Below, one piece after another: positions 1 to 7,113 of a stretch of DNA of 22,853 nt; position 1 is the stretch's first letter; each line of letters begins with the position of its first letter. A model generated the notes under the pieces. The model searched no databases and was not told the DNA's origin. It saw nothing but the letters and a program-made list of their open reading frames with translations. This DNA is from Micrococcaceae bacterium UBA4005. GTDB taxonomy: Bacteria; Actinomycetota; Actinomycetes; Actinomycetales; Micrococcaceae. Made by a program: the position numbers and the translations under genes. The stretch covers positions 1-22,853 of the forward strand of contig DGBL01000066.1 of NCBI GenBank assembly GCA_002384315.1. The letters are read 5' to 3'.

Positions 1-1022
1 GTGATCGACTGGTGGTGCTGCGCAGCGAGAACCTCAGTGGGCGCCAGCAGCGCGGCCTGCCCACCGGCGTCGACCACCTGGAGCATGGCCCGCAGCGCCA
101 CAATAGTCTTGCCGGATCCCACTTCTCCCTGCAGGAGCCGGTTCATGGGGTGGCTGGCGCCAAGATCACTGGCCAGAACTTCTCCGACCTCGAGTTGGCC
201 TGCTGTCAGGGTGAACGGCAGTCCTGCGTCGAAGCGCTCGCGCAATCCTCCCCGCACCGGAGGTCGTGCCGTAGCCGGTTCCCGAGCGGTGAGCGCCCGT
301 CGGCGCGCCAGCGAGGTCTGCAGCACGAAAGCTTCCTGATAGCGGAACCGGTGCCGGGCGCGGTAGGCCTCCTCCACGACTACTGGACGGTGGATGGATT
401 CGTACGCCTGCGCCAGGGACATCAGGTGATCCCGCTGGAGAATTGCCTCCGGGATTGGGTCGCTGAGCTCTTGTGGATCAAGAGTGTCCAGTACTATCCC
501 GACCGCAAGGGAAATCCGATCGCTGCTGAGCTTTTCCGTGGCCGGGTATACGGGAATGGGTTGGTCCACCAGCACCGAATCCGCCGGTGCATCATCAAGG
601 ATCACATACTGCGGGTTGGTAAGGGTTAGTTTCTCGCGATAGACCGTCGCCTTTCCGGAGAACATGGCGCGTACTCCCGGGCGTAATTCCTTCATGGCCG
701 TATAGCCGTTGAAAAAAGTCAGGTTCATACCGCCGAGCCGGCCGTCGGCGTCGTCGGTGATGACCACTTCCAGCAACATGCCCCGGCGGGTGTGCATCCT
801 GCGCGAGTTAGCCGTCTGGACCCGCGCGATCAGGGTGACCTCCTCCTCTACCGGAACGTCGGCTATGGGAGTGAGTTCGCCGCGTTTGAGGTATGTGCGC
901 GGAAAATAGTTGAGCAGTTCCCCGGCCGTGGATAGCTCCAGATGCTTCGCGAGAAGCTTCGCCTGCGCACCGAGGAGGCGGTCCAGGCCAAGCGCCAGCC
1001 CGGCGCCGGGGCTAGTGCCCAT
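1..1022 (-). CDS. recG: ATP-dependent DNA helicase RecG (N-terminal 340 codons; runs off the left edge)
   Basis: RecG is a superfamily 2 double-stranded DNA translocase that remodels stalled replication forks and branched recombination intermediates. I translated the minus strand from the ATG at 1022-1020. Residues about 1-160 form the wedge/OB-fold part typical of the family (LNYFPRTY near 37-44, LTFFNGY near 101-107). The helicase core then starts with the Walker A box GEVGSGKT at 299-306 inside MNRLLQGEVGSGKT, followed by LAPTEVLAAQHH at 326-337, a standard RecG signature. The reading frame stays open to base 1, so the remaining helicase motifs lie outside the window. The ATG overlaps the stop of the upstream DAK2 gene by 11 nt (ATGGGCACTAG), and a GAGGG stretch lies just before it, which suggests translational coupling. 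Identity is secure; the gene is cut only by the window edge. Confidence 0.95.
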   Translation of the reverse strand, partial: MGTSPGAGLALGLDRLLGAQAKLLAKHLELSTAGELLNYFPRTYLKRGELTPIADVPVEEEVTLIARVQTANSRRMHTRRGMLLEVVITDDADGRLGGMNLTFFNGYTAMKELRPGVRAMFSGKATVYREKLTLTNPQYVILDDAPADSVLVDQPIPVYPATEKLSSDRISLAVGIVLDTLDPQELSDPIPEAILQRDHLMSLAQAYESIHRPVVVEEAYRARHRFRYQEAFVLQTSLARRRALTAREPATARPPVRGGLRERFDAGLPFTLTAGQLEVGEVLASDLGASHPMNRLLQGEVGSGKTIVALRAMLQVVDAGGQAALLAPTEVLAAQHHQSI

Positions 1023-2013
1023 TGCCCTCGGGCATCCCGGCGGATACGGTCAACGGGCTGGTAGCCGGAGAAGACAGCCGGGTGATGGCCACGTTTACCG
1101 GACTCCCGGCCGCGTTGATGTATTCCATGGCAGGTCCGGGATCGGCAGCGTGAACGTGGACTCGCCAGCGGTAGCCCTCGTCAACGGGGCTCACTGCACT
1201 CATGATCACAGACTCGCCGACCTCATCAAGGTGCAGCCGCAGGGTTGCTGCGTCCAGTGGGCTGAGGTTGATGGTGCACATGATTTCCACGCCCTCGGCA
1301 TCACCGCCGGCGTGGATATGCGGTGACTGGATGTCATAGCCGTGGAGCCCGTCAAGGAGTTCATGTTGAAGTTCCTCACCGAGGGACGCGGCCCGCAACG
1401 CATCTAGAATCAGCAGCAGCCCCACGCCCCCGGCGTCGACGATCTTCGCCTCGGTCAGCGGGCCAAGCTGGCTCTCGGTGTTGACTACCGCTTCGAGCGC
1501 AGACTGGACCATCGCCTGGAGGGTCAGAGCCAAGGCATTGTTGCTCTCGTCGCTGGCGAACTGGCCAGCCGTATCGGCTGCGGCCCCGGCTGCTGCCTCA
1601 AGGACGGAGAGCATTGTTCCTGGCACCGGGTCGCTGAGGGCGGACCAGCTGCGCAGCTGCGCCCTGTGCAGGGACGAGGCCAGCAGACGCGCTGTAAGGC
1701 GGGTGGTGCCGTGCAGCGGTTCAGCCAGGGCCGAGAGGAACACCGCGAACAATGTACCGGAGTTTCCGCGCGCGTCTTCCATCGCTGCGCGTCCGGCACT
1801 AGTCAATAATTCACCGAGGTCGGCCGTATCCGCGGCCCGGGCGGCGCGCGCACCCGCGCAGACGGTGAGGTAGAGGTTGGTTCCGGTATCGCCGTCGGCC
1901 ACCGGGAAGATATTGATCGCGTTCAGCCGGTCGCTATGATTGCCCAGCACGACTTCCGCTTTGTCCAACCACCGCTTCATTGCTGGCGCGTTGGCGGCAA
2001 TTCTAGTCTGCAA
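1012..2013 (-). CDS. DAK2/DhaL-domain protein (FakA/YloV-like, short actinobacterial form)
   Basis: The protein carries the DhaL (DAK2) ATP-binding domain found in dihydroxyacetone kinases and in FakA, the fatty-acid kinase that phosphorylates acyl groups bound to FakB/DegV proteins. The phosphate/metal-binding signature NIFPVADGDTGTNL lies at about residues 34-47 and ARGNSGTLFA at 81-90. At about 333 residues it is much shorter than full-length FakA (roughly 550), but a DAK2 domain followed by a short C-terminal domain next to recG is common in actinobacteria as far as I recall. Substrate cannot be read from sequence. Start: an upstream GTG at 2052 keeps the frame open, but its SD-like AGG ends only one base away. 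I prefer TTG at 2013, which has GGGATGG upstream and overlaps the thiL stop by 11 nt, matching the DAK2/recG overlap. An ATG at 1980 has no visible ribosome binding site. Confidence 0.88.
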   Translation of the reverse strand: MQTRIAANAPAMKRWLDKAEVVLGNHSDRLNAINIFPVADGDTGTNLYLTVCAGARAARAADTADLGELLTSAGRAAMEDARGNSGTLFAVFLSALAEPLHGTTRLTARLLASSLHRAQLRSWSALSDPVPGTMLSVLEAAAGAAADTAGQFASDESNNALALTLQAMVQSALEAVVNTESQLGPLTEAKIVDAGGVGLLLILDALRAASLGEELQHELLDGLHGYDIQSPHIHAGGDAEGVEIMCTINLSPLDAATLRLHLDEVGESVIMSAVSPVDEGYRWRVHVHAADPGPAMEYINAAGSPVNVAITRLSSPATSPLTVSAGMPEGNGH

Positions 2014-2995
2014 AATGATCCCATCCCGTGGCGGCCGGAGCCAGTGAACCACACCTCACACGAGGCGCTCCCGCCGAGACCGAGCCTACCGCAATGAATC
2101 CCGCGGGCAGGGTAACGGTTTGGTCAAAACTGGCGAGCAGTCCGTAGTCCTCGCCCCCGCCCAGGACCCAGGACAAAGGATCAGTGCGGAGAAGCTGCGC
2201 GGCGTGTCGCAGCGGGTCAGCGAGCCGTTCCAGCACCACTGGATCCAGGTCGATTGCGACGCCGCTGGCTGCTGCCACCCGGTTGGCGTCGCGGAGCAAC
2301 CCGTCGGAAATGTCGATCATCGCGTGTACCCCGGCGCGTCCTGCGGCTGGTCCCGCTGCCAGCGGAGGCTCGGGCCGGCACTGCAGGTGGATCAGGTGCA
2401 CCGAAGTCTCCTCCAACGCCTCCACGGCCAGGTTCGCTTCCAGCAGGGCCAGACCGGCTGCCGCGCGTCCCACAGTGCCCGCCAGGGCGATCACATCGCC
2501 GGGCTGTGCACCCGAGCGCAAAACCGGCTTCCGGCCATCGAGCGAGCCTGTCACCGCGGCTGTGACCACCACGACCGGGCCCGCGCCCAGATCGCCTCCA
2601 ACGATTCCGCACCCCTCGGCACCTAACGCCAGGATGGCTGCACTGAAACCGTCCGCGAGGTCTTCCACCCAGGCCACCGGTGTTTTTTTCGGAAGCGTCA
2701 GGCTCACCACAAGGGATGTGGGCTGCGCGCCCATCGCGTTGATGTCGCTGAGATTCTGGGCCGCGGCCTTCCACCCGACGTCGTAGCCTGTTGTGACGAA
2801 CCCGCTCGCCCGGTGAAGGCGGAAGTCATGGTCCTCCACGAGCGTGTCAATGGAGAGCACCGTCCGCCCGTCCGGCGCGTGGATAACCGCGGCGTCGTCG
2901 CCAGGTCCGACGACGACGCCGGAAACGGCGGCAAGGCGGGGGAAGATTCGCTGCAGCAACGCGGATTCGTTCAGGTCACCCACTGTATTTCCCAT
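2003..2995 (-). CDS. thiL: Thiamine-monophosphate kinase
   Basis: ThiL phosphorylates thiamine monophosphate with ATP to give thiamine diphosphate, the last step of cofactor synthesis in the cytoplasm. The 330-residue product has the usual family length (about 310-350) and the conserved blocks in order: GDDAAV at 32-37, DTLVEDHDF at 50-58, KAAAQNLSDINAMGA at 76-90 (Mg/phosphate binding), GGDL at 133-136, MIDISDGLL at 226-234 and GGGEDYGLL at 279-287. It is the first gene of a minus-strand run with the DAK2 protein and recG, overlapping the former by about 11 nt. The ATG at 2995 has no good ribosome binding site. A TAGCCT hexamer lies immediately upstream, so a leaderless transcript or the in-frame GTG four codons inside are both possible. 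Function is confident; only the exact start is open. Confidence 0.95.
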   Translation of the reverse strand: MGNTVGDLNESALLQRIFPRLAAVSGVVVGPGDDAAVIHAPDGRTVLSIDTLVEDHDFRLHRASGFVTTGYDVGWKAAAQNLSDINAMGAQPTSLVVSLTLPKKTPVAWVEDLADGFSAAILALGAEGCGIVGGDLGAGPVVVVTAAVTGSLDGRKPVLRSGAQPGDVIALAGTVGRAAAGLALLEANLAVEALEETSVHLIHLQCRPEPPLAAGPAAGRAGVHAMIDISDGLLRDANRVAAASGVAIDLDPVVLERLADPLRHAAQLLRTDPLSWVLGGGEDYGLLASFDQTVTLPAGFIAVGSVSAGAPRVRCGSLAPAATGWDHFAD

Positions 2996-3147
2996 AGGCT
3001 AACGGTACGTCGGAGATAACTGGGTTGGGCGCATCCTCTGGGCTGGGAGCACCGGTCGGACACTAGCGCGCCGGGCCCACCGGCCGTGTCTCGGGGCTGG
3101 GCTAGGATTGGGATCGCTGTCAACCCGTTTTCTGCTAAGGGGATTCC
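2996..3147. promoter_or_regulatory. Divergent intergenic region between thiL and wecB
   Basis: These 152 bases separate the minus-strand thiL run from plus-strand wecB and must hold or lie downstream of promoters for both. A TAGGAT hexamer at 3103-3108 is a plausible -10 for wecB, and TAGCCT at about 3001-2996 on the minus strand is a plausible -10 for thiL. I see no convincing -35 for either. The G/C-rich stretch around 3066-3096 has no clear ORF. This is also where the housekeeping genes give way to the surface-glycan genes. Confidence 0.35.
3137..3143 (+). promoter_or_regulatory. Ribosome binding site that fixes the TTG start of wecB
   Basis: AAGGGGA lies four bases before the TTG at 3148. 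It supports the unusual TTG start over the ATG four codons inside, which has no properly spaced SD. The TTG start also gives the expected N-terminus, with the GTRPEA motif beginning at residue 9. Confidence 0.6.
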
Positions 3148-4287
3148 TTGCCTGTCATTATGCCTATTTACGGCACCCGCCCGGAGGCCATCAAGATGGC
3201 TCCGATCGTTGAAGCGTTGAAAAACGCTGCTGAGTTCGAATGCATCGTCACCGTAACGGGTCAGCACCGCGACATGTTGGATCAGGTGAACCAGCTCTTC
3301 GGGATCGTCCCCGACCACGATCTGAACATTCTCCAACAGCGCCAGAGCCTCAGCGCGATCATGACCAGGACCATCGACGGCCTCGATACCCTGTTCCAGC
3401 AGCGGAAGCCGGACGCCGTCGTCGTCCAGGGAGACACGACTACCTCCACGGCTGCGGCGATCGCCGCTTTTTACCATGGGATCCCGGTGGTCCATGTTGA
3501 GGCCGGCCTGCGGTCAGGAAATCTTTTTTCGCCGTTTCCGGAAGAGGCGAACCGGAAGATCACCTCCCAGATCGCGAGCCTGCATCTGGCACCGACGAGC
3601 ACCAGCAAAGCGAACCTGCTGGCCGAAAACATTCCCGAAGCGGACATCGTGGTCACTGGAAATACGGTCATTGACGCCCTGCTGCAGACAGTGGCTAAGC
3701 AGGTCCCCTTCGCTGACCCGGCACTCGAGGACATTGCGGCCTCAGGCAGGCGCGTGCTGCTGGTGACCACGCACCGCCGTGAGAACCAGGGCGACGCCAT
3801 GCGCGGGATGGGCCGGGCACTGGCACGGATTGCGGACGCCGAACCGGATCTGGTCATCGTCCTGCCGGTACACAAGAATCCTGTGGTCCGCGAAGCTGTC
3901 CTGCCTGCCCTAGAGGGACGGGCCAACATTGTGGTGACGGAGCCATTGGCCTACGGGGAGTTTACGCGGCTGTTGTCCGTTGCCCACGTGGTCCTCACGG
4001 ATTCGGGCGGTGTGCAGGAAGAGGCTCCGAGCCTTGGCAAGCCGGTACTGGTGATGCGGGAGAACACCGAACGACCGGAGGCCGTTGACGCCGGCACAGT
4101 GACGCTGATCGGCACCGATGAGGAGCGCATCGTCTCAGAGGTGCACCGACTGCTTCACGACCAGCAGCATTTCGACGCCATGTCCAACGCCGTCAATCCC
4201 TACGGCGACGGCCGCGCCGCCGCACGGACTGTTGCAGCGATCTCCCAACTCCTCGGCTGCGGCTCTCGGGTCGAGGATTTCGAGTAA
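3148..4287 (+). CDS. wecB: UDP-N-acetylglucosamine 2-epimerase (non-hydrolysing)
   Basis: This enzyme interconverts UDP-GlcNAc and UDP-ManNAc, supplying the precursor of ManNAc/ManNAcA-containing surface polysaccharides. The 379-residue product matches the family length (about 370-390). Visible motifs: GTRPEAIKMAP at 9-19, GQH at 38-40, QGDTTT at 94-99 (D96), HVEAGLR at 116-122 (E118), FPEEANR at 130-136 (E132/E133), TTHRREN at 207-213 (H209) and the UDP-binding TDSGGVQEEAP block. These match the catalytic Asp, Glu, Glu and His known for E. coli WecB, shifted by only a few positions. It starts at TTG with a strong SD. It stands alone on the plus strand, divergent from thiL and convergent with the sulfotransferase operon. 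Its partner wecC is about 17 kb away at the other end of the locus, so the two bracket the cluster. Confidence 0.96.
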   Translation: MPVIMPIYGTRPEAIKMAPIVEALKNAAEFECIVTVTGQHRDMLDQVNQLFGIVPDHDLNILQQRQSLSAIMTRTIDGLDTLFQQRKPDAVVVQGDTTTSTAAAIAAFYHGIPVVHVEAGLRSGNLFSPFPEEANRKITSQIASLHLAPTSTSKANLLAENIPEADIVVTGNTVIDALLQTVAKQVPFADPALEDIAASGRRVLLVTTHRRENQGDAMRGMGRALARIADAEPDLVIVLPVHKNPVVREAVLPALEGRANIVVTEPLAYGEFTRLLSVAHVVLTDSGGVQEEAPSLGKPVLVMRENTERPEAVDAGTVTLIGTDEERIVSEVHRLLHDQQHFDAMSNAVNPYGDGRAAARTVAAISQLLGCGSRVEDFE

Positions 4288-4308
4288 AACTTCCCGAGGG
4301 ACGGAAGT
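4288..4308 (-). terminator. Stem-loop between convergent wecB and sulfotransferase genes
   Basis: A 6-bp perfect inverted repeat ACTTCC (4289-4294) / GGAAGT (4303-4308) encloses an 8-base loop. Read on the minus strand it comes shortly after the sulfotransferase stop and is followed by TTTT, so it resembles a short intrinsic terminator for the cysQ-to-sulfotransferase operon. On the plus strand no T-tract follows, so it would be a weaker end signal for wecB. The stem is short, hence the modest confidence. Confidence 0.4.
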
Positions 4309-4315
4309 GTCTCGA

Positions 4316-5065
4316 TCAAGCGGACGTAATCTCCGTGCTGTAGCCGAAGGCACGAAAATCCTGCTCGTAGCGTTTAACCACTAGCTCCACCAATTCAGGA
4401 GTATAAAACTCCGCCAGCCGGGATCCCGCATTCGTAATTTTGGGAGACTTGTTTACTGAACTATCACTCATCTCCGGCCGAACTGATCCCCAGATTTTGT
4501 CACTGACGAAGGCCATATCAGTCCACAGTGTCTCGAATTTCCCCACATAGTCGTAATCGATGCGTTCGAACAAGACATCGTCGTACTGAACCCGCCAGTG
4601 TGAGTTTTGCACCGGAGACGCCTGTTCGCAGATCGCCCGAATAAAAACCTCGAACGTCACCTCTTCGGCGGAGATATTGTGGCTTTTAAGATAGCGGTTC
4701 AGGTACCGCCGGGGATTACTGGTTTGCGTGCAGATTCGATCCAGATAACAGGAAAGCAATCGCGTGAATGGGTTCCTCACGAAAGTAAATCGGAAGTAGT
4801 TTCCGCTGTTGAGTACGGTACGCAAAAGGTCGTCGTCAAGCTGGTAGGGCGAAAGCAAGGGCGAAGAGCGCTCATCGTAGAGCGTCACGGCCGTCTTGCC
4901 GACCGGAGCATATTCAATGGCAAAGAGAGCATTCTTAACCGAACTGTTCGCTACCTTGTCCACTGCAAAATATAGATATTTGTTTCGCAGGGAAATATTG
5001 GTGTTGTTATGGAAATCATTAGTCTTCGTATAATCTGAAACTTTACTTAAATCATACAGCGACAT
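4316..5065 (-). CDS. PAPS-dependent carbohydrate sulfotransferase (sulfotransferase family 2-like)
   Basis: It likely transfers a sulfuryl group from PAPS to a sugar hydroxyl. The N-terminal block KYLYFAVDKVANSSVK (about 29-44) fits the 5'-phosphosulfate-binding loop, and FVRNPFTRLLSCYLDRI (95-111) fits the 3'-phosphate-binding block of the HNK-1/chondroitin-type group (Pfam Sulfotransfer_2). HWRVQ at 156-160, YVGKFE at 173-178 and a terminal helix ending YEQDFRAFGY (233-242) are also family-typical. No signal peptide or membrane segment is visible, so sulfation is probably cytoplasmic, before export. I chose ATG 5065 (249 residues) because AAAGG lies upstream; a GTG at 5083 would add six residues but has no SD. 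It is the last gene of the cysQ-cysD-cysN-SGNH operon, 29 bases after its neighbour, which would supply its PAPS. The gene is A+T-richer than its neighbours, suggesting acquisition from elsewhere. The acceptor glycan is inferred only from context. Confidence 0.85.
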   Translation of the reverse strand: MSLYDLSKVSDYTKTNDFHNNTNISLRNKYLYFAVDKVANSSVKNALFAIEYAPVGKTAVTLYDERSSPLLSPYQLDDDLLRTVLNSGNYFRFTFVRNPFTRLLSCYLDRICTQTSNPRRYLNRYLKSHNISAEEVTFEVFIRAICEQASPVQNSHWRVQYDDVLFERIDYDYVGKFETLWTDMAFVSDKIWGSVRPEMSDSSVNKSPKITNAGSRLAEFYTPELVELVVKRYEQDFRAFGYSTEITSA

Positions 5066-5094
5066 GATTAAGGTGCCTTTCACAAAAATGTAAG

Positions 5095-5862
5095 TTATAT
5101 AACGCTTGGATAGGAATCGCCTGAGCTATATTTTTCATTGATCTCGCGAAGCAGTGCCTGCCAGTGCATCTTTCTAACTTCCACTGAATCCACGAGATGG
5201 TGGTCGCGCCCACTCGGAATATATCGCGAGGAAATGAGACCTGTACGCTCGTCGAAGAGCGCGGCATTCAGATCGAAGTAGGAAACTCCAATCGCAGCCA
5301 TCGCTTCGGCCGTACAGGCGTTGAAGTGCCGGACTGTCGCGTCCCTCTGAAAATCATTGGGAAAATCTGCTTTCATTCTCTCAATGACTCCGGTTTCTTC
5401 TTCTGCGGGATCCTCATTGATCGCAACAATTCTTTTAATGTATTGTATTGCCTTATTACGATCGTGGACCAGAACCGAGAGATTTACGCCCTTGACAAGA
5501 ATGCGGTCGTTGGGGAAATCCAGACTCTCGATGAAAGTTCGATATATCTCCACAAAATTACGGATAATATCTTTCAAATTTATTTCTTCAAATTTCATGT
5601 ACTTGCGATAGGGGATACCGAGCTCAATATCTACTTGGCCAAAATTAAGCACAAGGAAGTCGGGAGGGCTTTCTTTCAGTAAAGCCACAATGACGTTGCG
5701 CGTACCCAGGGAAGAGGCACGCTTACCGAACCCGGTAATTGTCGCCCCATGGACTGTCCGTAGCTCGCACGCCGTCCCGGTCAGCGCAGGATATGCTGCC
5801 CTCAGTTGTGGAGTGATCCCGAAATATTGTGAATGCGAATCGCCAACGACCAGTATTTTCAT
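5095..5862 (-). CDS. SGNH/GDSL-hydrolase-like protein of unknown substrate
   Basis: The 255-residue product opens with MKILVVGDSHSQYFG. GDSHS at 7-11 matches block I of the SGNH fold, with S9 as candidate nucleophile. A second block FGQVDIE at 74-80 resembles the conserved FGxxDxR-like stretch in SGNH-like proteins of polysaccharide clusters, and RDHHLVD at 219-225 supplies a candidate Asp-His pair (D220, H222). There is no signal peptide or membrane helix, so it should be cytoplasmic. Its ATG abuts the cysN stop exactly (TAAATG), and the sulfotransferase follows after 29 bases, so it is co-expressed with PAPS synthesis. It may add or remove an acyl group on the sulfated sugar, but this is inference, and a non-catalytic role is possible. 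Codon use and A+T content match the sulfotransferase and differ from cysN, so the two probably arrived together. Confidence 0.6.
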   Translation of the reverse strand: MKILVVGDSHSQYFGITPQLRAAYPALTGTACELRTVHGATITGFGKRASSLGTRNVIVALLKESPPDFLVLNFGQVDIELGIPYRKYMKFEEINLKDIIRNFVEIYRTFIESLDFPNDRILVKGVNLSVLVHDRNKAIQYIKRIVAINEDPAEEETGVIERMKADFPNDFQRDATVRHFNACTAEAMAAIGVSYFDLNAALFDERTGLISSRYIPSGRDHHLVDSVEVRKMHWQALLREINEKYSSGDSYPSVI

Positions 5863-7113
5863 TTACTGCACGCCCACAATCATGCCAGCCGCGACAGTTG
5901 CATTCGTCGTCTCATCGATCAGGATGAATCCGCCCGTCAAACGGTTCCGGTGGTACTCGTCGGCCAGCAGCGGTACCGTCGTCCTGAGCCTGACCCTGCC
6001 CACCTCGTTCAGGTTCAACTCAGCGGCGCCCTGGTTGCGGTGCAGTGTGTTGATGTTCATCTCGTAATAGAGGTCCTTGACCAAAACCCTCGCACTACGC
6101 GTTGTATGCTTGATGCCGAATTTCATCCCCGCCCGCATGGGGCTATCGCCCATCCAGCAGATCATGGCCTCGACATCCTGGCTGACGATGGCCTGGTTAT
6201 GGGGTCGGCAAATCATATCGCCCCGGGAAATATCGACGTCGTCCTCGAGCCGGATCACCACCGACATGGGTGCGTATGCCTCCTCAACAGGGCCGCCGGG
6301 AGCGTCGATGGCGGTGACTTTCGTCGGTAGCCCGCTGGGCAGCACGACGACGTCGTCGCCGACTTTGACGACCCCGCCGGCGATTTGTCCGGCGTATCCC
6401 CGATAGTCATGGTGCGCTGCGGACTGCGGGCGGATGACGTATTGCACCGGGAACCGCATATCCACGAGGTTCCGGTCACTGGCAATGTGCACATTTTCCA
6501 GATGGTGCAGCAAGGACGGCCCCTCGTACCAATCCATCTGCGTGGACCGCGTCACCACGTTTTCACCCGTGAGCGCCGAAACCGGGATCACCGAGACGTC
6601 CGCTATATTCAGCTTCGCGGCATAGTTGCTGAATTCCTCGCGGATGGCTTCAAAAACTTCCTGCGACCAGTCGACGAGATCCATCTTGTTGACGGCCACC
6701 ACCAGATGCGGGACCTGGAGCAGGGACACCAGAAAGGCGTGGCGGCGACTCTGCTCAACGAGCCCCTTGCGCGCATCGATGAGGATGATCGACAGGTCGG
6801 ACGTGGAGGCGCCTGTGACCATATTCCGCGTGTACTGGATGTGGCCAGGGGTATCGGCAATAATGAATTTCCTGCGTGGCGTGGCGAAGTATCGGTAAGC
6901 GACATCGATGGTGATGCCTTGCTCCCGCTCAGCCCGAAGGCCGTCCGTAAGCAGCGCCAGATCCGTGTATTCAGATCCCCTCGCCACGGAGGTGCGCTCC
7001 AGATCTTCCAACTGATCGGTGAATATCGATTTGGAGTCAAAGAGCAACCGCCCAATGAGAGTGCTTTTGCCGTCGTCGACGGACCCAGCTGTGGCAAACC
7101 TCAAGAGATCCAT
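5863..7113 (-). CDS. cysN: Sulfate adenylyltransferase subunit 1 (GTPase)
   Basis: CysN is the GTPase subunit of bacterial ATP sulfurylase. GTP hydrolysis drives formation of adenylyl sulfate (APS) by CysD. The 416-residue product has the elongation-factor-like G domain: P-loop GSVDDGKST at 10-18, the G2 region around QGITIDVAYRYF, DTPGH at 87-91, NKMD at 142-145 and SALTGENV later, followed by EF-Tu-like beta-barrel domains. It lacks the C-terminal APS kinase domain of NodQ/CysNC fusions; APS kinase is encoded separately at 9080. Its ATG directly abuts the cysD stop (TAAATG), and its own stop abuts the next ATG in the same way, indicating a tight operon. Here it most likely feeds sulfation, because no reductive sulfate genes are in the window. 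Confidence 0.97.
   Translation of the reverse strand: MDLLRFATAGSVDDGKSTLIGRLLFDSKSIFTDQLEDLERTSVARGSEYTDLALLTDGLRAEREQGITIDVAYRYFATPRRKFIIADTPGHIQYTRNMVTGASTSDLSIILIDARKGLVEQSRRHAFLVSLLQVPHLVVAVNKMDLVDWSQEVFEAIREEFSNYAAKLNIADVSVIPVSALTGENVVTRSTQMDWYEGPSLLHHLENVHIASDRNLVDMRFPVQYVIRPQSAAHHDYRGYAGQIAGGVVKVGDDVVVLPSGLPTKVTAIDAPGGPVEEAYAPMSVVIRLEDDVDISRGDMICRPHNQAIVSQDVEAMICWMGDSPMRAGMKFGIKHTTRSARVLVKDLYYEMNINTLHRNQGAAELNLNEVGRVRLRTTVPLLADEYHRNRLTGGFILIDETTNATVAAGMIVGVQ

Noticed and set aside
12..629. Long plus-strand open frames at the left edge
   Set aside because: The minus strand encodes RecG through this whole stretch, with a perfect Walker A box; the plus frames are by-products.
5863..7113. 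CysNC/NodQ-type fusion
   Set aside because: The CysN frame ends after the EF-Tu-like barrels at 416 residues with no kinase domain; APS kinase is a separate gene on the other strand.
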